From the NCBI GenBank assembly GCA_019136135.1, contig JAGVUR010000192.1, positions 1 through 53,997 of the forward strand: 53,997 nucleotides of DNA, given 5' to 3'. Shown piece after piece: positions 17,262-26,483 of this stretch. The notes beneath the pieces are model-generated. The model searched no databases and was not told where the DNA came from. It saw only the letters and a list, made by a program, of their open reading frames with translations. The DNA is from Verrucomicrobiota bacterium (lineage in GTDB: Bacteria > Verrucomicrobiota > Lentisphaeria > Oligosphaerales > Oligosphaeraceae). A program made the translations under genes and the position numbers. How positions within the stretch are numbered: position 1 is the first letter of the stretch; every line of letters begins with the position of its first letter.

Positions 17262-17812
17262 TGGCTTTTTTGGTTTGCGTTGAGTTTTGCAAGGAAGCAG
17301 AAGACGCATGCCGAGCTTGCGCTTCTCGCATGTGATTTCGTCGTCCTTGTGACGATGCTGCTCGCGGAGCCTTCAGCATGAAAAAATCCTTGGGCTGTAC
17401 AGGCCCCGGTGGCAGGTGGAGCTTGTGCCCAAGAGATTCAAGAGCATAGCCAGGATCGGGCGCTGCCGAAGTACACGGACAGCAGCGCAAGGGCATGGCT
17501 GTACGGCAAAATGTTCGCCGCGCTTCTGATTGAACGCATCGGTTCCCGCCTGGGAGCTTTTTCCCTGGAGAGCCGTGGCTTGCCCAGGCGGCGCACGGGA
17601 GCTTGTGGAGCGAATTCAAGGCATTTGTATCATATCGCGACACAGTGGATCACGTCGGTGGCCAGGCTCGCTGAGCTCAAGGCGAACAGGAATGCAACCG
17701 GGGGAAACTATGGCGGCCGGCGAGAAAAGAACCATGCAACTGAAAACATTGCTCGTTCAAGAAACAAGTTAGCGAATATGGGAGATGTCCCCCGCAGTCT
17801 CTTCCAAATGGT
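17262..17812 (+). pseudogene. Broken IS4-type transposase, C-terminal part
   Basis: Fragments of an IS4-family C-terminus are spread over different frames. LYRPRWQVELV, then KRFKSIARIGR, reads from about 17395. The frame then shifts, giving LPKYTDSSARAWLYGKMFAALLIE. It shifts again near 17570, where SPWRAVA-like sequence appears. The Y-R-x-R-W-x-(I/V)-E segment followed by K-x-x-K/R is the YREK-type region holding the catalytic Glu of DDE transposases. Upstream, TMLLAEPSA reads in yet another frame. At least three frameshifts make it inactive. It fills most of the gap between the Gfo/Idh gene and glgP. Confidence 0.65.
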
Positions 17813-17972
17813 CTAGGCTTGATTCCATTTTGCTTGGGTTGTCCATCTTCTATGTATGTAGCCTCGTTGTCGCACATGTCACGCCCCTTGCGTGGCTAGT
17901 GTCCGCAACCCAAAATGAAGTTGCATGTCATAGTATGAGAACCACTTTTTTTTCAATGCATTAGTAATGAAT

Positions 17973-17995
17973 GGCTGGTGTCAGCCGCTTTTTTT
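17973..17995 (+). terminator. Weak candidate rho-independent terminator
   Basis: GGCTG (17973-17977) pairs with CAGCC (17982-17986) around a GTGT loop, followed closely by a run of seven T. The stem is only five base pairs. It could end read-through from the transposase remnant or the 15087/15918 unit before glgP. The rest of 17817-18086 shows no gene. Confidence 0.3.
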
Positions 17996-18086
17996 GTATT
18001 ATCCCTGTAGCGAAAATGGTCTTGCTCACAAGGCCCGCCTTGCTGACGACGGTGTATTTTTACACTATCATAATGCGCTTGAAAAG

Positions 18087-18114
18087 TTGTTTTTTGCGCT
18101 TTGCCTTATATAAT
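18087..18114 (+). promoter_or_regulatory. Candidate sigma-70-type promoter of the glgP gene array
   Basis: TTGTTT at 18087-18092, a 16-bp spacer and a consensus TATAAT at 18109-18114. This would start transcription near 18121, leaving about a 100-nt leader before the glgP ATG at 18220. The leader is T-rich and shows no recognised riboswitch. No other equally good match lies in this gap. Confidence 0.5.
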
Positions 18115-18219
18115 AAGTATTTTGTACATGGATTTGTTTCCATTGAATCGTGTTGATTTTCCATGTTTTTCTAGGGTTGTTCTTTTTTTGTCATAAATCT
18201 AAAGATAGGAAGTGTGTTG

Positions 18220-20715
18220 ATGAGTAAATCAAGCAAGTCATTATGCATAGGTCTTCCGGTTGCGATGTCGGAAGAGGGTTTGAGTTTCGATGAGCGTGTA
18301 TCTCGTCTTCGGAACGGTTATTTGTACCATTTGCGTTATACTCTTGGCGCCTCTGAGCTGAAGGTGACCGACCAAGAGCGTTATCTGGCGTTTTCCTATA
18401 CTGTCCGCGACCAGCTTGTCGATCGCTGGGTGCAGCAGAACGAGAAGTACTACATGTCGAACGTCAGGCATGTTTACTACCTGTCCCTGGAGTTTCTCAT
18501 TGGTCGCCTGTTGTCAAACAACGTTATAAATTTAGGTATCGAGTCGGTATGCAAGGCAGCCTTGAGCGACAAGGAGATGAACTGGGACCGGATGCGGAAT
18601 TTCGAGGTTGACGCCGGCCTTGGCAATGGAGGCTTGGGGCGTTTGGCGGCTTGTTTCCTTGATTCGATGGCCACGATGGACTTGCCGTGCTTCGGGTATG
18701 GTCTTCGCTACGACTACGGGATATTCAAACAGAAGATCGTCAAGGGGATGCAGGTCGAGGAGCCGGACAATTGGCGTCGCGACGGGTATCCTTGGGAGAT
18801 GATGCATGCCGAGGAAGGCGTCCACGTGACCTTTGGGGGAAAGGTTGTCGTGAACAGCGAGCAGGGGCGTCGGGTATGGCGTTGGCATCCCGACGAGCGT
18901 GTCCGGGGGATTCCGTACGACATTCCTGTTGTCGGATACGGCGGCAAGACGGTGAACACGTTGCGTCTATGGTCCGCGAAGGCGGACAACGAGTTCGACT
19001 TCCAGGACTTCAACGAAGGTGCGTACCTGGATGCCGTCGAGCACAAGGTAACAGCGGAGAACCTGACGAAAGTCCTGTATCCCAACGACAACACGACCCA
19101 AGGCAAGGAGTTGCGGCTGCGCCAGCAGTACTTCTTCGTGGCGTGTACGTTGCGCGACATCCTTCGCCGCTTCAACTTCCGAAACAACGTGATGGAGGAT
19201 TTGCCCAGCAAGATCTTCATCCAGTTGAACGATACCCATCCGACGCTGGTGATACCCGAGCTGATGCGTATCCTGGTGGACGAGGAGGGGATAGGCTGGG
19301 ACGATGCATGGGCGATGACGACGGCTTGCGTCGGGTACACGAACCACACGATTTTGCCAGAGGCGCTTGAGAAGTGGGGCTTGGGCATATTCCAGAAGAA
19401 TTTGCCTCGCCATGTTCAGATCATCTACGAGATCAACGGGCGTTTCTTGCGCGAGGTTAGCGCCCGTTATCCTGGTGACATCGACCGTCTTCGCCGGATG
19501 AGCATCATCGAGGAGGGGAATGAGCAGCATTTCCGGATGGCGAACTTGGCGATAGTCGGTTCCGTGAAGGTCAATGGCGTAGCCGAGATTCATTCAGGCA
19601 TCCTGAAGACGAGGATTTTCCGCGACTTTGCGGAGTTTTGGCCAAATAAGTTCACGAACATGACGAACGGGATCACCCAGCGTCGCTGGCTGTTGTGCTC
19701 GAATCCTCAGCTGGCTTCGTTGATCACCGAGAAAATTGGCGACGGTTGGATTACGAACCTGACGGAATTGCGTCGTCTCGAGGAGTTTATTGACGACGAG
19801 GCGTTCTTGACTCGTCTTGGCGAGGTCAAGTACAACAACAAGCGCCGCCTGGCGGAGGTGATCAGCCGCACGATTGGCGTCACTGTCAATCCCAATTCGA
19901 TGTTTGACGTCAAGGTTAAGCGCTTGCACGAGTACAAGCGGCAGTTGCTGTTGACGTTGTACATCATCCTGCTGTACAATCGTCTTGTCGACGATCCGAG
20001 CTACGACATGCATCCTCGCACGTTCGTCTTTGCGGGGAAGTCGGCGCCTGGGTACAAGATGGCGAAGTTGATCATTCGGCTCATCCACCATGTCGCCGAG
20101 GTTGTGAACAACAATCCCTTGACCAATGACAAGCTGAAGGTCGTGTTTTTGCCTGACTACCGCGTGTCGTTGGCCGAAGTGATCATTCCCGCGGCTGACA
20201 TCAGCGAGCAGATTTCGCTGGCGGGGACGGAGGCGTCCGGAACTGGAAACATGAAGTTGATGCTGAACGGAGCCTTGACGATGGGGACGATGGACGGAGC
20301 CAACGTCGAAATCTACGAAGAGGTCGGCGCGGACAACATCTTCATTTTCGGAATGAATGCCGATGAAGTCCTGGCTCGCCGCCAATCCTATTCCCCCTGG
20401 AAGGTCTACCATAGCGACGCCGAGATCCGCCGGGTCTTGGACAACATCCGCGCGAACGTGTTCAGCCTGTTGTCCCCCGGCTTGTTCGATCCGATCGTCC
20501 GCACTCTGCTTGACCAGGGCGACTACTACATGTTGCTTGAGGACTTGCGTCCATACGTCGACGCCCACTTGAAGGCTGACGAACTCTACAGGGATCAGCG
20601 CGAATGGCTGAAGCGTTCGTTGCTGAACATCGCCCGGTCCGGGAAGTTTTCCAGCGACAGGACGATTTCGAACTATGCCAGCGAGATCTGGGATATCGAG
20701 CCGTTTCGTGGCTAA
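18220..20715 (+). CDS. glgP: Glycogen/maltodextrin phosphorylase
   Basis: This enzyme releases glucose-1-phosphate from alpha-1,4-glucans using phosphate and pyridoxal phosphate. ATG 18220 is chosen over GTG 18214 because ATAGGAAG ends seven bases before it. The product is 831 aa, normal for GT35. Hallmarks are NGGLGRLAACFLDSMATM (about 127-144), LNDTHPTLVIPELMRIL, KRLHEYKRQLL and the cofactor-binding EASGTGNMKLMLNGALT with K679 as the PLP lysine. It leads a 15-gene collinear array, with a GDPD gene only 15 nt downstream. Cytoplasmic glycogen turnover. Confidence 0.96.
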   Translation: MSKSSKSLCIGLPVAMSEEGLSFDERVSRLRNGYLYHLRYTLGASELKVTDQERYLAFSYTVRDQLVDRWVQQNEKYYMSNVRHVYYLSLEFLIGRLLSNNVINLGIESVCKAALSDKEMNWDRMRNFEVDAGLGNGGLGRLAACFLDSMATMDLPCFGYGLRYDYGIFKQKIVKGMQVEEPDNWRRDGYPWEMMHAEEGVHVTFGGKVVVNSEQGRRVWRWHPDERVRGIPYDIPVVGYGGKTVNTLRLWSAKADNEFDFQDFNEGAYLDAVEHKVTAENLTKVLYPNDNTTQGKELRLRQQYFFVACTLRDILRRFNFRNNVMEDLPSKIFIQLNDTHPTLVIPELMRILVDEEGIGWDDAWAMTTACVGYTNHTILPEALEKWGLGIFQKNLPRHVQIIYEINGRFLREVSARYPGDIDRLRRMSIIEEGNEQHFRMANLAIVGSVKVNGVAEIHSGILKTRIFRDFAEFWPNKFTNMTNGITQRRWLLCSNPQLASLITEKIGDGWITNLTELRRLEEFIDDEAFLTRLGEVKYNNKRRLAEVISRTIGVTVNPNSMFDVKVKRLHEYKRQLLLTLYIILLYNRLVDDPSYDMHPRTFVFAGKSAPGYKMAKLIIRLIHHVAEVVNNNPLTNDKLKVVFLPDYRVSLAEVIIPAADISEQISLAGTEASGTGNMKLMLNGALTMGTMDGANVEIYEEVGADNIFIFGMNADEVLARRQSYSPWKVYHSDAEIRRVLDNIRANVFSLLSPGLFDPIVRTLLDQGDYYMLLEDLRPYVDAHLKADELYRDQREWLKRSLLNIARSGKFSSDRTISNYASEIWDIEPFRG

Positions 20716-20730
20716 TCAGGGCGGAGGCTG

Positions 20731-21513
20731 ATGATGGGGCACAATTTCAGGCAGAACGGCGTGACCGCCCACCGGGGAAATCCAAGGGATTTTCCCGAGA
20801 ACACGCTGGCAGGATTTCTGGACGGAATCATCTGCGGAGCGGATTGGGTCGAGACCGACGTTCTTGTAACGCGGGACGGCATCCCGGTCCTGTGCCACGA
20901 CGCAACGACAGGACGCACGGCCGATGGCGACTTGCGGATTTCCGAAAGCACGCTTGCCGAGTTGAAGGAGCTTGATTTCAGCCATTCGTTCAGGACGTTC
21001 CGAGGGCTTGACCTCCAATCCTGTCCTCGGACGAGCATTCCGACGTTGTCCGAGGCCCTTGAGTTGTTTGCCTGGCATCGCGATGTTCGCTTTTCGATTC
21101 AGCTTAAGGCGAATGGGATTGCGTCCTGCGTTGCGGATGTGGTGCGCCATTGGGGCATGGAGGTCCAGGTCGGATTCAACGAGGGTAGCTTGGACCGTTT
21201 GCTTGACATCAGGAAATTTCTTCCTGGAGTTTATGTGTTTTACGATGTTTACGACAAGAATACGCCTGTCGAGGACTATATAGGTATATGCCTGGAGCAC
21301 GGATTCCAGGAATTGGTGATGCACCACGCCGGCATCAGTCCGGAGAAGTGCGAGAAGATCCGGGCGGCGGGGATTGTACCCGGCGCCTGGAATGTCGGCG
21401 ACGAGGGCTTGATGCGCCGCATGCTGGATTCCGGCGTGTATCGTTTGTATTGCGATGCGCCTCGTGTGCATCTTGGCTTGCTTGAAGAAATGAGGAAAAG
21501 CGATGGGCAATGA
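20731..21513 (+). CDS. Glycerophosphodiester phosphodiesterase
   Basis: 260 aa, ATG after GGCGGAGG. The GDPD TIM-barrel signatures are complete: AHRG with H14, PENT at 22-25, the metal-binding ETD (E41, D43) and H56-D57 in VLCHDATTGRT. It hydrolyses glycerophosphodiesters to glycerol-3-phosphate and an alcohol. No signal peptide is seen, so it works in the cytoplasm. The 3' end overlaps the next gene, a NagD-type phosphatase, by 11 nt. This suggests coupled translation and perhaps consecutive steps, with G3P release followed by dephosphorylation. Confidence 0.93.
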   Translation: MMGHNFRQNGVTAHRGNPRDFPENTLAGFLDGIICGADWVETDVLVTRDGIPVLCHDATTGRTADGDLRISESTLAELKELDFSHSFRTFRGLDLQSCPRTSIPTLSEALELFAWHRDVRFSIQLKANGIASCVADVVRHWGMEVQVGFNEGSLDRLLDIRKFLPGVYVFYDVYDKNTPVEDYIGICLEHGFQELVMHHAGISPEKCEKIRAAGIVPGAWNVGDEGLMRRMLDSGVYRLYCDAPRVHLGLLEEMRKSDGQ

Positions 21514-22300
21514 CGAAACAAGGAGCAAGTTGATTCTGTTTGACTTGGACGGGACCCTGTATTTGGAAGGGAAGTTGTTTCCTGGTGTTCCCGAGTTGAT
21601 ATCGAAGATTCGCGAATGTCCCAAGTTGGACTATGGTTTTTTGACGAACAACAGTACGATCGGACCGGTTCAATACTACGAGAAGCTGAAGCGTCTCGGC
21701 TTGGAGCTGGAGCTTCGGAACGTCGTGACCAGTTGCGAGGCTTCATGCCTGATGCTTCACGGAATGGGGCTTGGTCCCGAAGTATACCTTCTTGGAACCA
21801 AGGTCTTCCGCGACTACATGGAATCGCAGGGATTCAAGCATAGCTACGAGGATGCCAAGGCGCTCCTGATTGCGTTTGACACGGAGTTGACGTACCAAAA
21901 GCTGACCGAAGCGACGCGATTGGTGCTGAAGGGGCTCCCCGTCGTCGCATCGCATCCCGATCCGATTTGCCCGGGGGACTTGCCTGACGCCGGAATGCTT
22001 CTGGAGTATTTCAAGGCTGCGAAGCCAGGCACGATCATCCAGGGCATCGCGGGCAAGCCGCACCATTGGCTTGTGGAACTGATCGAACAGAAATTCGGCG
22101 TTGACCGTCGTGAAATCATTATGGTTGGCGACCGTGTCAATACGGACATGCGTTTCGCGCAGAATTTCGACATGCGTTCGTTGATGGTGCTGAACGGCGT
22201 TCCGCAGCCGCCGCTTGGAGATGTGAAACCTACCAGGATCATGCCCAGGATCGCACAGATGCTGGACGAGTTTTGGCCGGAAAACCTCGGTTGGTGCTGA
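21503..22300 (+). CDS. HAD-superfamily phosphatase, subfamily IIA (NagD/phosphoglycolate phosphatase-like)
   Basis: 265 aa. ATG 21503 follows AGGAAAAG and lies inside the end of the GDPD gene. Motif I is ILFDLDGTLY (D14, D16), motif II is FLTNNST, and GKPHHW with MVGDRVNTDM gives motifs III and IV. The C2-type cap between motifs II and III marks HAD-IIA enzymes such as NagD, p-nitrophenyl phosphatase and glycerol-3-phosphate phosphatase. The tight overlap with GDPD makes glycerol-3-phosphate an attractive substrate, but phosphoglycolate or UMP cannot be excluded. Confidence 0.9.
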   Translation: MGNDETRSKLILFDLDGTLYLEGKLFPGVPELISKIRECPKLDYGFLTNNSTIGPVQYYEKLKRLGLELELRNVVTSCEASCLMLHGMGLGPEVYLLGTKVFRDYMESQGFKHSYEDAKALLIAFDTELTYQKLTEATRLVLKGLPVVASHPDPICPGDLPDAGMLLEYFKAAKPGTIIQGIAGKPHHWLVELIEQKFGVDRREIIMVGDRVNTDMRFAQNFDMRSLMVLNGVPQPPLGDVKPTRIMPRIAQMLDEFWPENLGWC

Positions 22301-22352
22301 GAGGCCATCCAGGTACAAGGAATAAGAGCAAGGATCGAGGATTTTAGATACT

Positions 22353-23732
22353 ATGATGCAGTCGAACCAGATCATCGGCACAGTTGAGATGATTCAGCAG
22401 GACAACTTGGATGTCCGCACGATAACGATGGGGATCAATCTTCTTGACTGCCGCCATCAAGATATAGACGTGATGTGCCGCAGAGTAGTGAACAAGATCG
22501 AGTCCTATGCGGGGGATTTAGTTGACGTCTGCGACCGCATTGTTGAGAAGTACGGCGTTCCGATTGTGAACAAGCGCTTGGCGGTCAGTCCTGCGGCGGA
22601 CGTCGCCGCAGGGCATGGTCCGGAGGGATTTGTGGCATTGGCTCGGGCGATGGACCAGGCGGCCCGTTCGGTCGGCGTCGATTTCATCGGAGGCTACAGC
22701 GCGCAGGTGCAGAAGGGAGCCAGTGCGGCGGACGACATTCTGATTGACACGTTGCCAGAGGCGTTGTTTTCGACGGGCAAGGTCTGCGCGTCGATCAACG
22801 TCGGTTCCAGCCGTGCCGGGATCAACATGACTGCGGTCGGCAAGCTTGGTCGGACCCTGAAGACCTTGGCCGAAGGCAGCCGGGACCAGGATGGTTTTGC
22901 CTGCGCGAAGCTTGTGATTTTCACGAACCAGCCCGAGGACAATCCATTTATGGCCGGCGCATACCATGGTCACGGCGAACCTGAGGTTGTGATCAACGTC
23001 GGTGTCAGTGGTCCTGGGGTCGTTCGTCGCGCCTTGGAGCGTCGCATTGAGCGTGATGGCGCGGAGAATTTGGGCTTGGACGATTTGGCCGAGGAGATCA
23101 AGCAGACGAGTTGCCGCGTCACTCGTTGCGGCGAGCTGATCGGTCGCGAGGTGGCGTCTCGTCTTGGGATTCGCTTTGGCATCGTCGACTTGTCCCTAGC
23201 TCCGACTCCCAAGGTTGGCGATTCGATTGGCGAGATTTTGACGATATTGGGTTTGGATGCGATTGGCGCTCCTGGTTCGACTGCCTGCATTGCGATGTTG
23301 AATGACGCCGTGAAGAAGGGCGGCGCCTTTGCTTCCCAGTCTGTTGGCGGCTTGAGCGGTGCGTTCATTCCCGTATTGGAGGACAGCGCCTTGGCCGAAG
23401 CGGTTGAGCGCGGGGAATTGAGTTTGGAGAAGCTTGAAGCGATGACGTGCGTATGTTCAGTCGGCTTGGACATGATTGCCGTTCCTGGCGACACTCCTGC
23501 CGAGACGCTGAGCGCGATGATTGCAGACGAGATGGCCATTGGCATGATTAACAAGAAGACAACGGCTGTCAGGTTCATTCCCGTGCCAGGCAAGGTTGCC
23601 GGCGACAGGGTTGAGTTTGGCGGCTTGTTTGGTGGCGGGACGGTGATCTCTGTACCGAACGCGGGCAAGTCGGCTCGCTTCATCAGGTACGGCGGTCATA
23701 TACCTGCACCTATTCACAGCCTTAACAATTGA
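22353..23732 (+). CDS. UPF0210/DUF711 family protein
   Basis: 459 aa. The sequence matches the DUF711 (PFL family, UPF0210) pattern along its length: TMGINLLDCRHQDID, VNKRLAVSPAADVAA, FIGGYSAQVQKG, CASINVGSSRAGINM, EPEVVINVGVSGPGVV, and the C-terminal GGTVISVP. These proteins are structurally related to pyruvate formate-lyase-like folds, but their reaction is unknown. ATG 22353 has AGGATCGAGG upstream at slightly long spacing. It is co-directional with the HAD gene (52-nt gap) and the metallophosphoesterase (15-nt gap). Confidence in the family is high, in the role nil. Confidence 0.9.
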   Translation: MMQSNQIIGTVEMIQQDNLDVRTITMGINLLDCRHQDIDVMCRRVVNKIESYAGDLVDVCDRIVEKYGVPIVNKRLAVSPAADVAAGHGPEGFVALARAMDQAARSVGVDFIGGYSAQVQKGASAADDILIDTLPEALFSTGKVCASINVGSSRAGINMTAVGKLGRTLKTLAEGSRDQDGFACAKLVIFTNQPEDNPFMAGAYHGHGEPEVVINVGVSGPGVVRRALERRIERDGAENLGLDDLAEEIKQTSCRVTRCGELIGREVASRLGIRFGIVDLSLAPTPKVGDSIGEILTILGLDAIGAPGSTACIAMLNDAVKKGGAFASQSVGGLSGAFIPVLEDSALAEAVERGELSLEKLEAMTCVCSVGLDMIAVPGDTPAETLSAMIADEMAIGMINKKTTAVRFIPVPGKVAGDRVEFGGLFGGGTVISVPNAGKSARFIRYGGHIPAPIHSLNN

Positions 23733-23747
23733 CGGGAACAAGTCACA

Positions 23748-24491
23748 ATGAAGTACGCGATACTCGGAGACATACACGGGAACCTGGAGGCGCTCGAGGC
23801 TGTGTTGGCGCGTGCTCGCGAACTGGGATGCGATCATTTCGCCTGCATCGGGGACATCGTGGGCTACAATGCGAATCCGCATGAATGCCTGGAGATTTTC
23901 CGCGGGCTGGATCCCGTTGGGGTCGTCAAGGGGAACCATGACGAATACATTTCGAATGGCGAGGAAACGATTGGATTCAATCCGATGGCGGCCCGTGCCG
24001 TCGAATGGACACGGGAACAACTGCTGGACGAGGAGCTGGAGTGGCTGGCGGAATTGCCGTATACGAAGATTTGCACGGCGCCGGGCTTTGGACGTTTCCA
24101 GTTGGTTCATGCGACGCTTGACCATCCCGAGGGATGGGGATACATACTGGATCGTTTCACGGCGGAAACCAATTTCGAGTACCAGCATTTTGCGATCTGC
24201 TTTGTCGGCCACACCCATATTCCCGTTGCCTTCGAGAAGAACAACGGCATCAAGGGCGGTCCCTTCTCAGGGACTCTCCAGTTGGAACGCAACAGGAAGT
24301 ACCTGGTGAACGTCGGGAGCGTCGGGCAACCTCGCGACGGCAATCCGCAGGCTGCGTTTGTCGAGTTTTCGCCAGAAGAAATGAAAGTGACGTTGCATCG
24401 CGTTGACTACGATATGGAAGCGACATGCAGGAAGATATTGTCGGCGGATTTGCCACCTCGTTTGGCCGAGCGTCTGGCTGTAGGCCGCTAG
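23748..24491 (+). CDS. Metallophosphoesterase (YfcE/ApaH-like)
   Basis: 247 aa. The calcineurin-type metal site is complete: GDIHGN (D8, H10), GDIVGY (D36), GNHDE (N63, H64) and GHTHIP near residue 164. Members of this small cytoplasmic group hydrolyse phosphodiesters or phosphomonoesters. The short architecture without extra domains resembles YfcE-like or protein-phosphatase-like bacterial enzymes. GGGAACAAG precedes the ATG. Its neighbours (GDPD, HAD phosphatase) suggest a phosphoester-handling group, but the substrate cannot be read from sequence. Confidence 0.9.
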   Translation: MKYAILGDIHGNLEALEAVLARARELGCDHFACIGDIVGYNANPHECLEIFRGLDPVGVVKGNHDEYISNGEETIGFNPMAARAVEWTREQLLDEELEWLAELPYTKICTAPGFGRFQLVHATLDHPEGWGYILDRFTAETNFEYQHFAICFVGHTHIPVAFEKNNGIKGGPFSGTLQLERNRKYLVNVGSVGQPRDGNPQAAFVEFSPEEMKVTLHRVDYDMEATCRKILSADLPPRLAERLAVGR

Positions 24492-24522
24492 TCAATATCC
24501 CGGTATCAAGGAGCATGAATCC

Positions 24523-25551
24523 GTGAAGGTATTGATTGTCAAGCCGAGCAGTTTGGGTGATGTGATCCACGCTTTTCCTGCGGTGGAGCTGCTTCGTCGC
24601 GGCCTTGGCGATCACTTGGAGAGCTTGACATGGGTTGTCAACGAGAGCCTGTCTGGCATCCTTGAGTTGTATCCGGCCATTGATCGTGTGGTCAAATTTC
24701 CCAGGAGCCGGATGTTCAGCTCTGGTGCGATGCGCGAATTTTTGTCTGGTTTGCGTGAGGAACAGTATGATGTATGCATTGATTTCCAGGGGTTGTTGCG
24801 GAGCGGGTTGATCAGCCTTGCGTCCAGGGCGCCTCGCCGAATCGGCTTTCGTCATGCCCGTGAGTTTTCATGGCTGTTCTACACGGAGCGGATCGTCATA
24901 GATCCGTCCTTGCGTCACGCCGTTGACAAGAATATTGCTTTGGTTCGGAGCGGCTTTGGCCTTGACGGCGAGGTTGTGTTGCCCGAATTGCGTGTTGGCG
25001 AGCGTTGGTTGTCCGAGGCTGACGGCCTTCTTGGCGAATGCGAGGGTGACGGGCCGGTGTTGGCGGTGGGGTGTTCATCCCGTTGGGCAAGCAAGAACTG
25101 GCCTGTCGGCTTCTTCGCCAAGGTGCTTGATGGTGTGAGCCAGCGACTTCCGGGAGTGCGGATTTGGTTGCTGGGCAGCGCGTCCGAGTCGGATCTTGTT
25201 GGGTCGTTGCGCAGCCGGTGCCGCGTATCCCGTCCCTTGGATTTGAGTGGACGCAGCAGCATGATGGGTTTGGTCGGTTTGCTGTCCCGTAGCGCGGCGT
25301 TGTTGACGAACGATTCCGGTCCGATGCACATAGCGGCGGCGTTGGGTTGTCCTTGCGTTGCCTTGTTTGGCTCGACCGATCCCAAGTTGACGGGACCGTA
25401 CGGGGACGGTTTTCATTGTATCATACAAAGTGGTTGTCCTTCGAGTCCATGTTTCAAGAAGACATGCCCCCGTTCCGGGGTTGAATGCAGCCAGTGGACG
25501 AATGTCGAGGACGTGGTTGATCAGTTAGTCGGGAAGTTGTCAAACGAGTGA
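24523..25551 (+). CDS. GT9 glycosyltransferase, lipopolysaccharide heptosyltransferase-like
   Basis: 342 aa. GTG 24523 is preferred because AAGGAG lies nine bases upstream. The N-terminus VLIVKPSSLGDVIHAFPAVE is the hallmark of ADP-heptose:LPS heptosyltransferases (WaaC/WaaF/RfaF group). The donor-binding region TNDSGPMHIAAALG and VALFGSTDP (about 264-291) is well conserved. These enzymes add heptose to lipid A-core in the inner membrane of Gram-negative cells. Which heptosyl step it performs cannot be decided. Its presence indicates a diderm with an LPS-like core. Confidence 0.9.
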   Translation: MKVLIVKPSSLGDVIHAFPAVELLRRGLGDHLESLTWVVNESLSGILELYPAIDRVVKFPRSRMFSSGAMREFLSGLREEQYDVCIDFQGLLRSGLISLASRAPRRIGFRHAREFSWLFYTERIVIDPSLRHAVDKNIALVRSGFGLDGEVVLPELRVGERWLSEADGLLGECEGDGPVLAVGCSSRWASKNWPVGFFAKVLDGVSQRLPGVRIWLLGSASESDLVGSLRSRCRVSRPLDLSGRSSMMGLVGLLSRSAALLTNDSGPMHIAAALGCPCVALFGSTDPKLTGPYGDGFHCIIQSGCPSSPCFKKTCPRSGVECSQWTNVEDVVDQLVGKLSNE

Positions 25552-25561
25552 GGTCGATGAT

Positions 25562-26434
25562 ATGAAGTACTTGGTGTTATTATCCTTGTTGGTCTGCGGT
25601 TTTGCCAGTGCCCAATTGGGCATGAAGCTGGAAAGCGAGCAGAGTTGCTACATGCGGTATGAGCAAATCAAGTTGAGGTTGACGATACGGAATTACAGCG
25701 GAAACACGCTGGTCTTCGGCGGCGAGGGTTCGACTGAACGAGGGCGGTTGACGTTTGTGATCAGGAACCAGGCGAACCAACTGGTGACATGCCTCGATCC
25801 CAAGGCGAATCCGCTGCAGGACATAATCCTTAGCCCCGGGATGAGCCGGGATCTGACATTGGTCATCAACAGCCTGTTTGACATGCAGCGTGCGGACACG
25901 TACAAGATCGAGGCTCACGTGGAGCACTACAGGTTGCCGCACATCTGCGCATCCGAGCCGATCCTGATTGATGTCCGCGAGGGAATTGTCTGGAAGGAGC
26001 GTGTGGTTGGTTTGCCGATGCGCGACGGTTCGTCGGCGATCAACAGCGTTCAGGTCAAGTTGATGCAGTTCACGGATTCCATCGGGAGCATTTGGTGCCT
26101 TCGCGTCGAGGATGACGAGCATGTTTACGGGACATTCCGCCTTGGTCCGTACATGTCAAGCTCGACGCCTCAAATGGATGCTGATGGCGGCAGTGCGATT
26201 CACATCCTGATTCAGGTAAGTCCCAGGTTGTATTCGTACACTGTCTACAGCATGATCGGGGAGGTTGTGAAGCTTCGGCAGCAGGTGTATTATGTTGCCG
26301 ACGGCGGCTATCCTCAGTTGAGCCGTGCGTCGGGATACCTCAAAGTGATCAATGCACGTGTTGCCAAGCTGGGTACTGATTACACGATCAAGCCCGAGCG
26401 GGATTGGCGCAAGGATGCGAGGAACAATCCATGA
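25562..26434 (+). CDS. Secreted hypothetical beta-rich protein
   Basis: 290 aa with a clear signal peptide (MKYLVLLSLLVCGFASA). The mature part looks like repeated immunoglobulin-like beta strands: LRLTIRNYSGNTLVFGG and LTFVIRNQANQLV, typical of domains that modulate extracellular proteins. No catalytic motif or anchor is visible. It starts 10 nt after the GT9 gene and precedes sppA by 49 nt. I do not recognise a family. A periplasmic or surface-associated role is likely. Confidence 0.7.
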   Translation: MKYLVLLSLLVCGFASAQLGMKLESEQSCYMRYEQIKLRLTIRNYSGNTLVFGGEGSTERGRLTFVIRNQANQLVTCLDPKANPLQDIILSPGMSRDLTLVINSLFDMQRADTYKIEAHVEHYRLPHICASEPILIDVREGIVWKERVVGLPMRDGSSAINSVQVKLMQFTDSIGSIWCLRVEDDEHVYGTFRLGPYMSSSTPQMDADGGSAIHILIQVSPRLYSYTVYSMIGEVVKLRQQVYYVADGGYPQLSRASGYLKVINARVAKLGTDYTIKPERDWRKDARNNP

Positions 26435-26483
26435 TGAGCGCGGGAATACAATATTAGGTCTCTAGAGTAGAGGAGATATCAGG

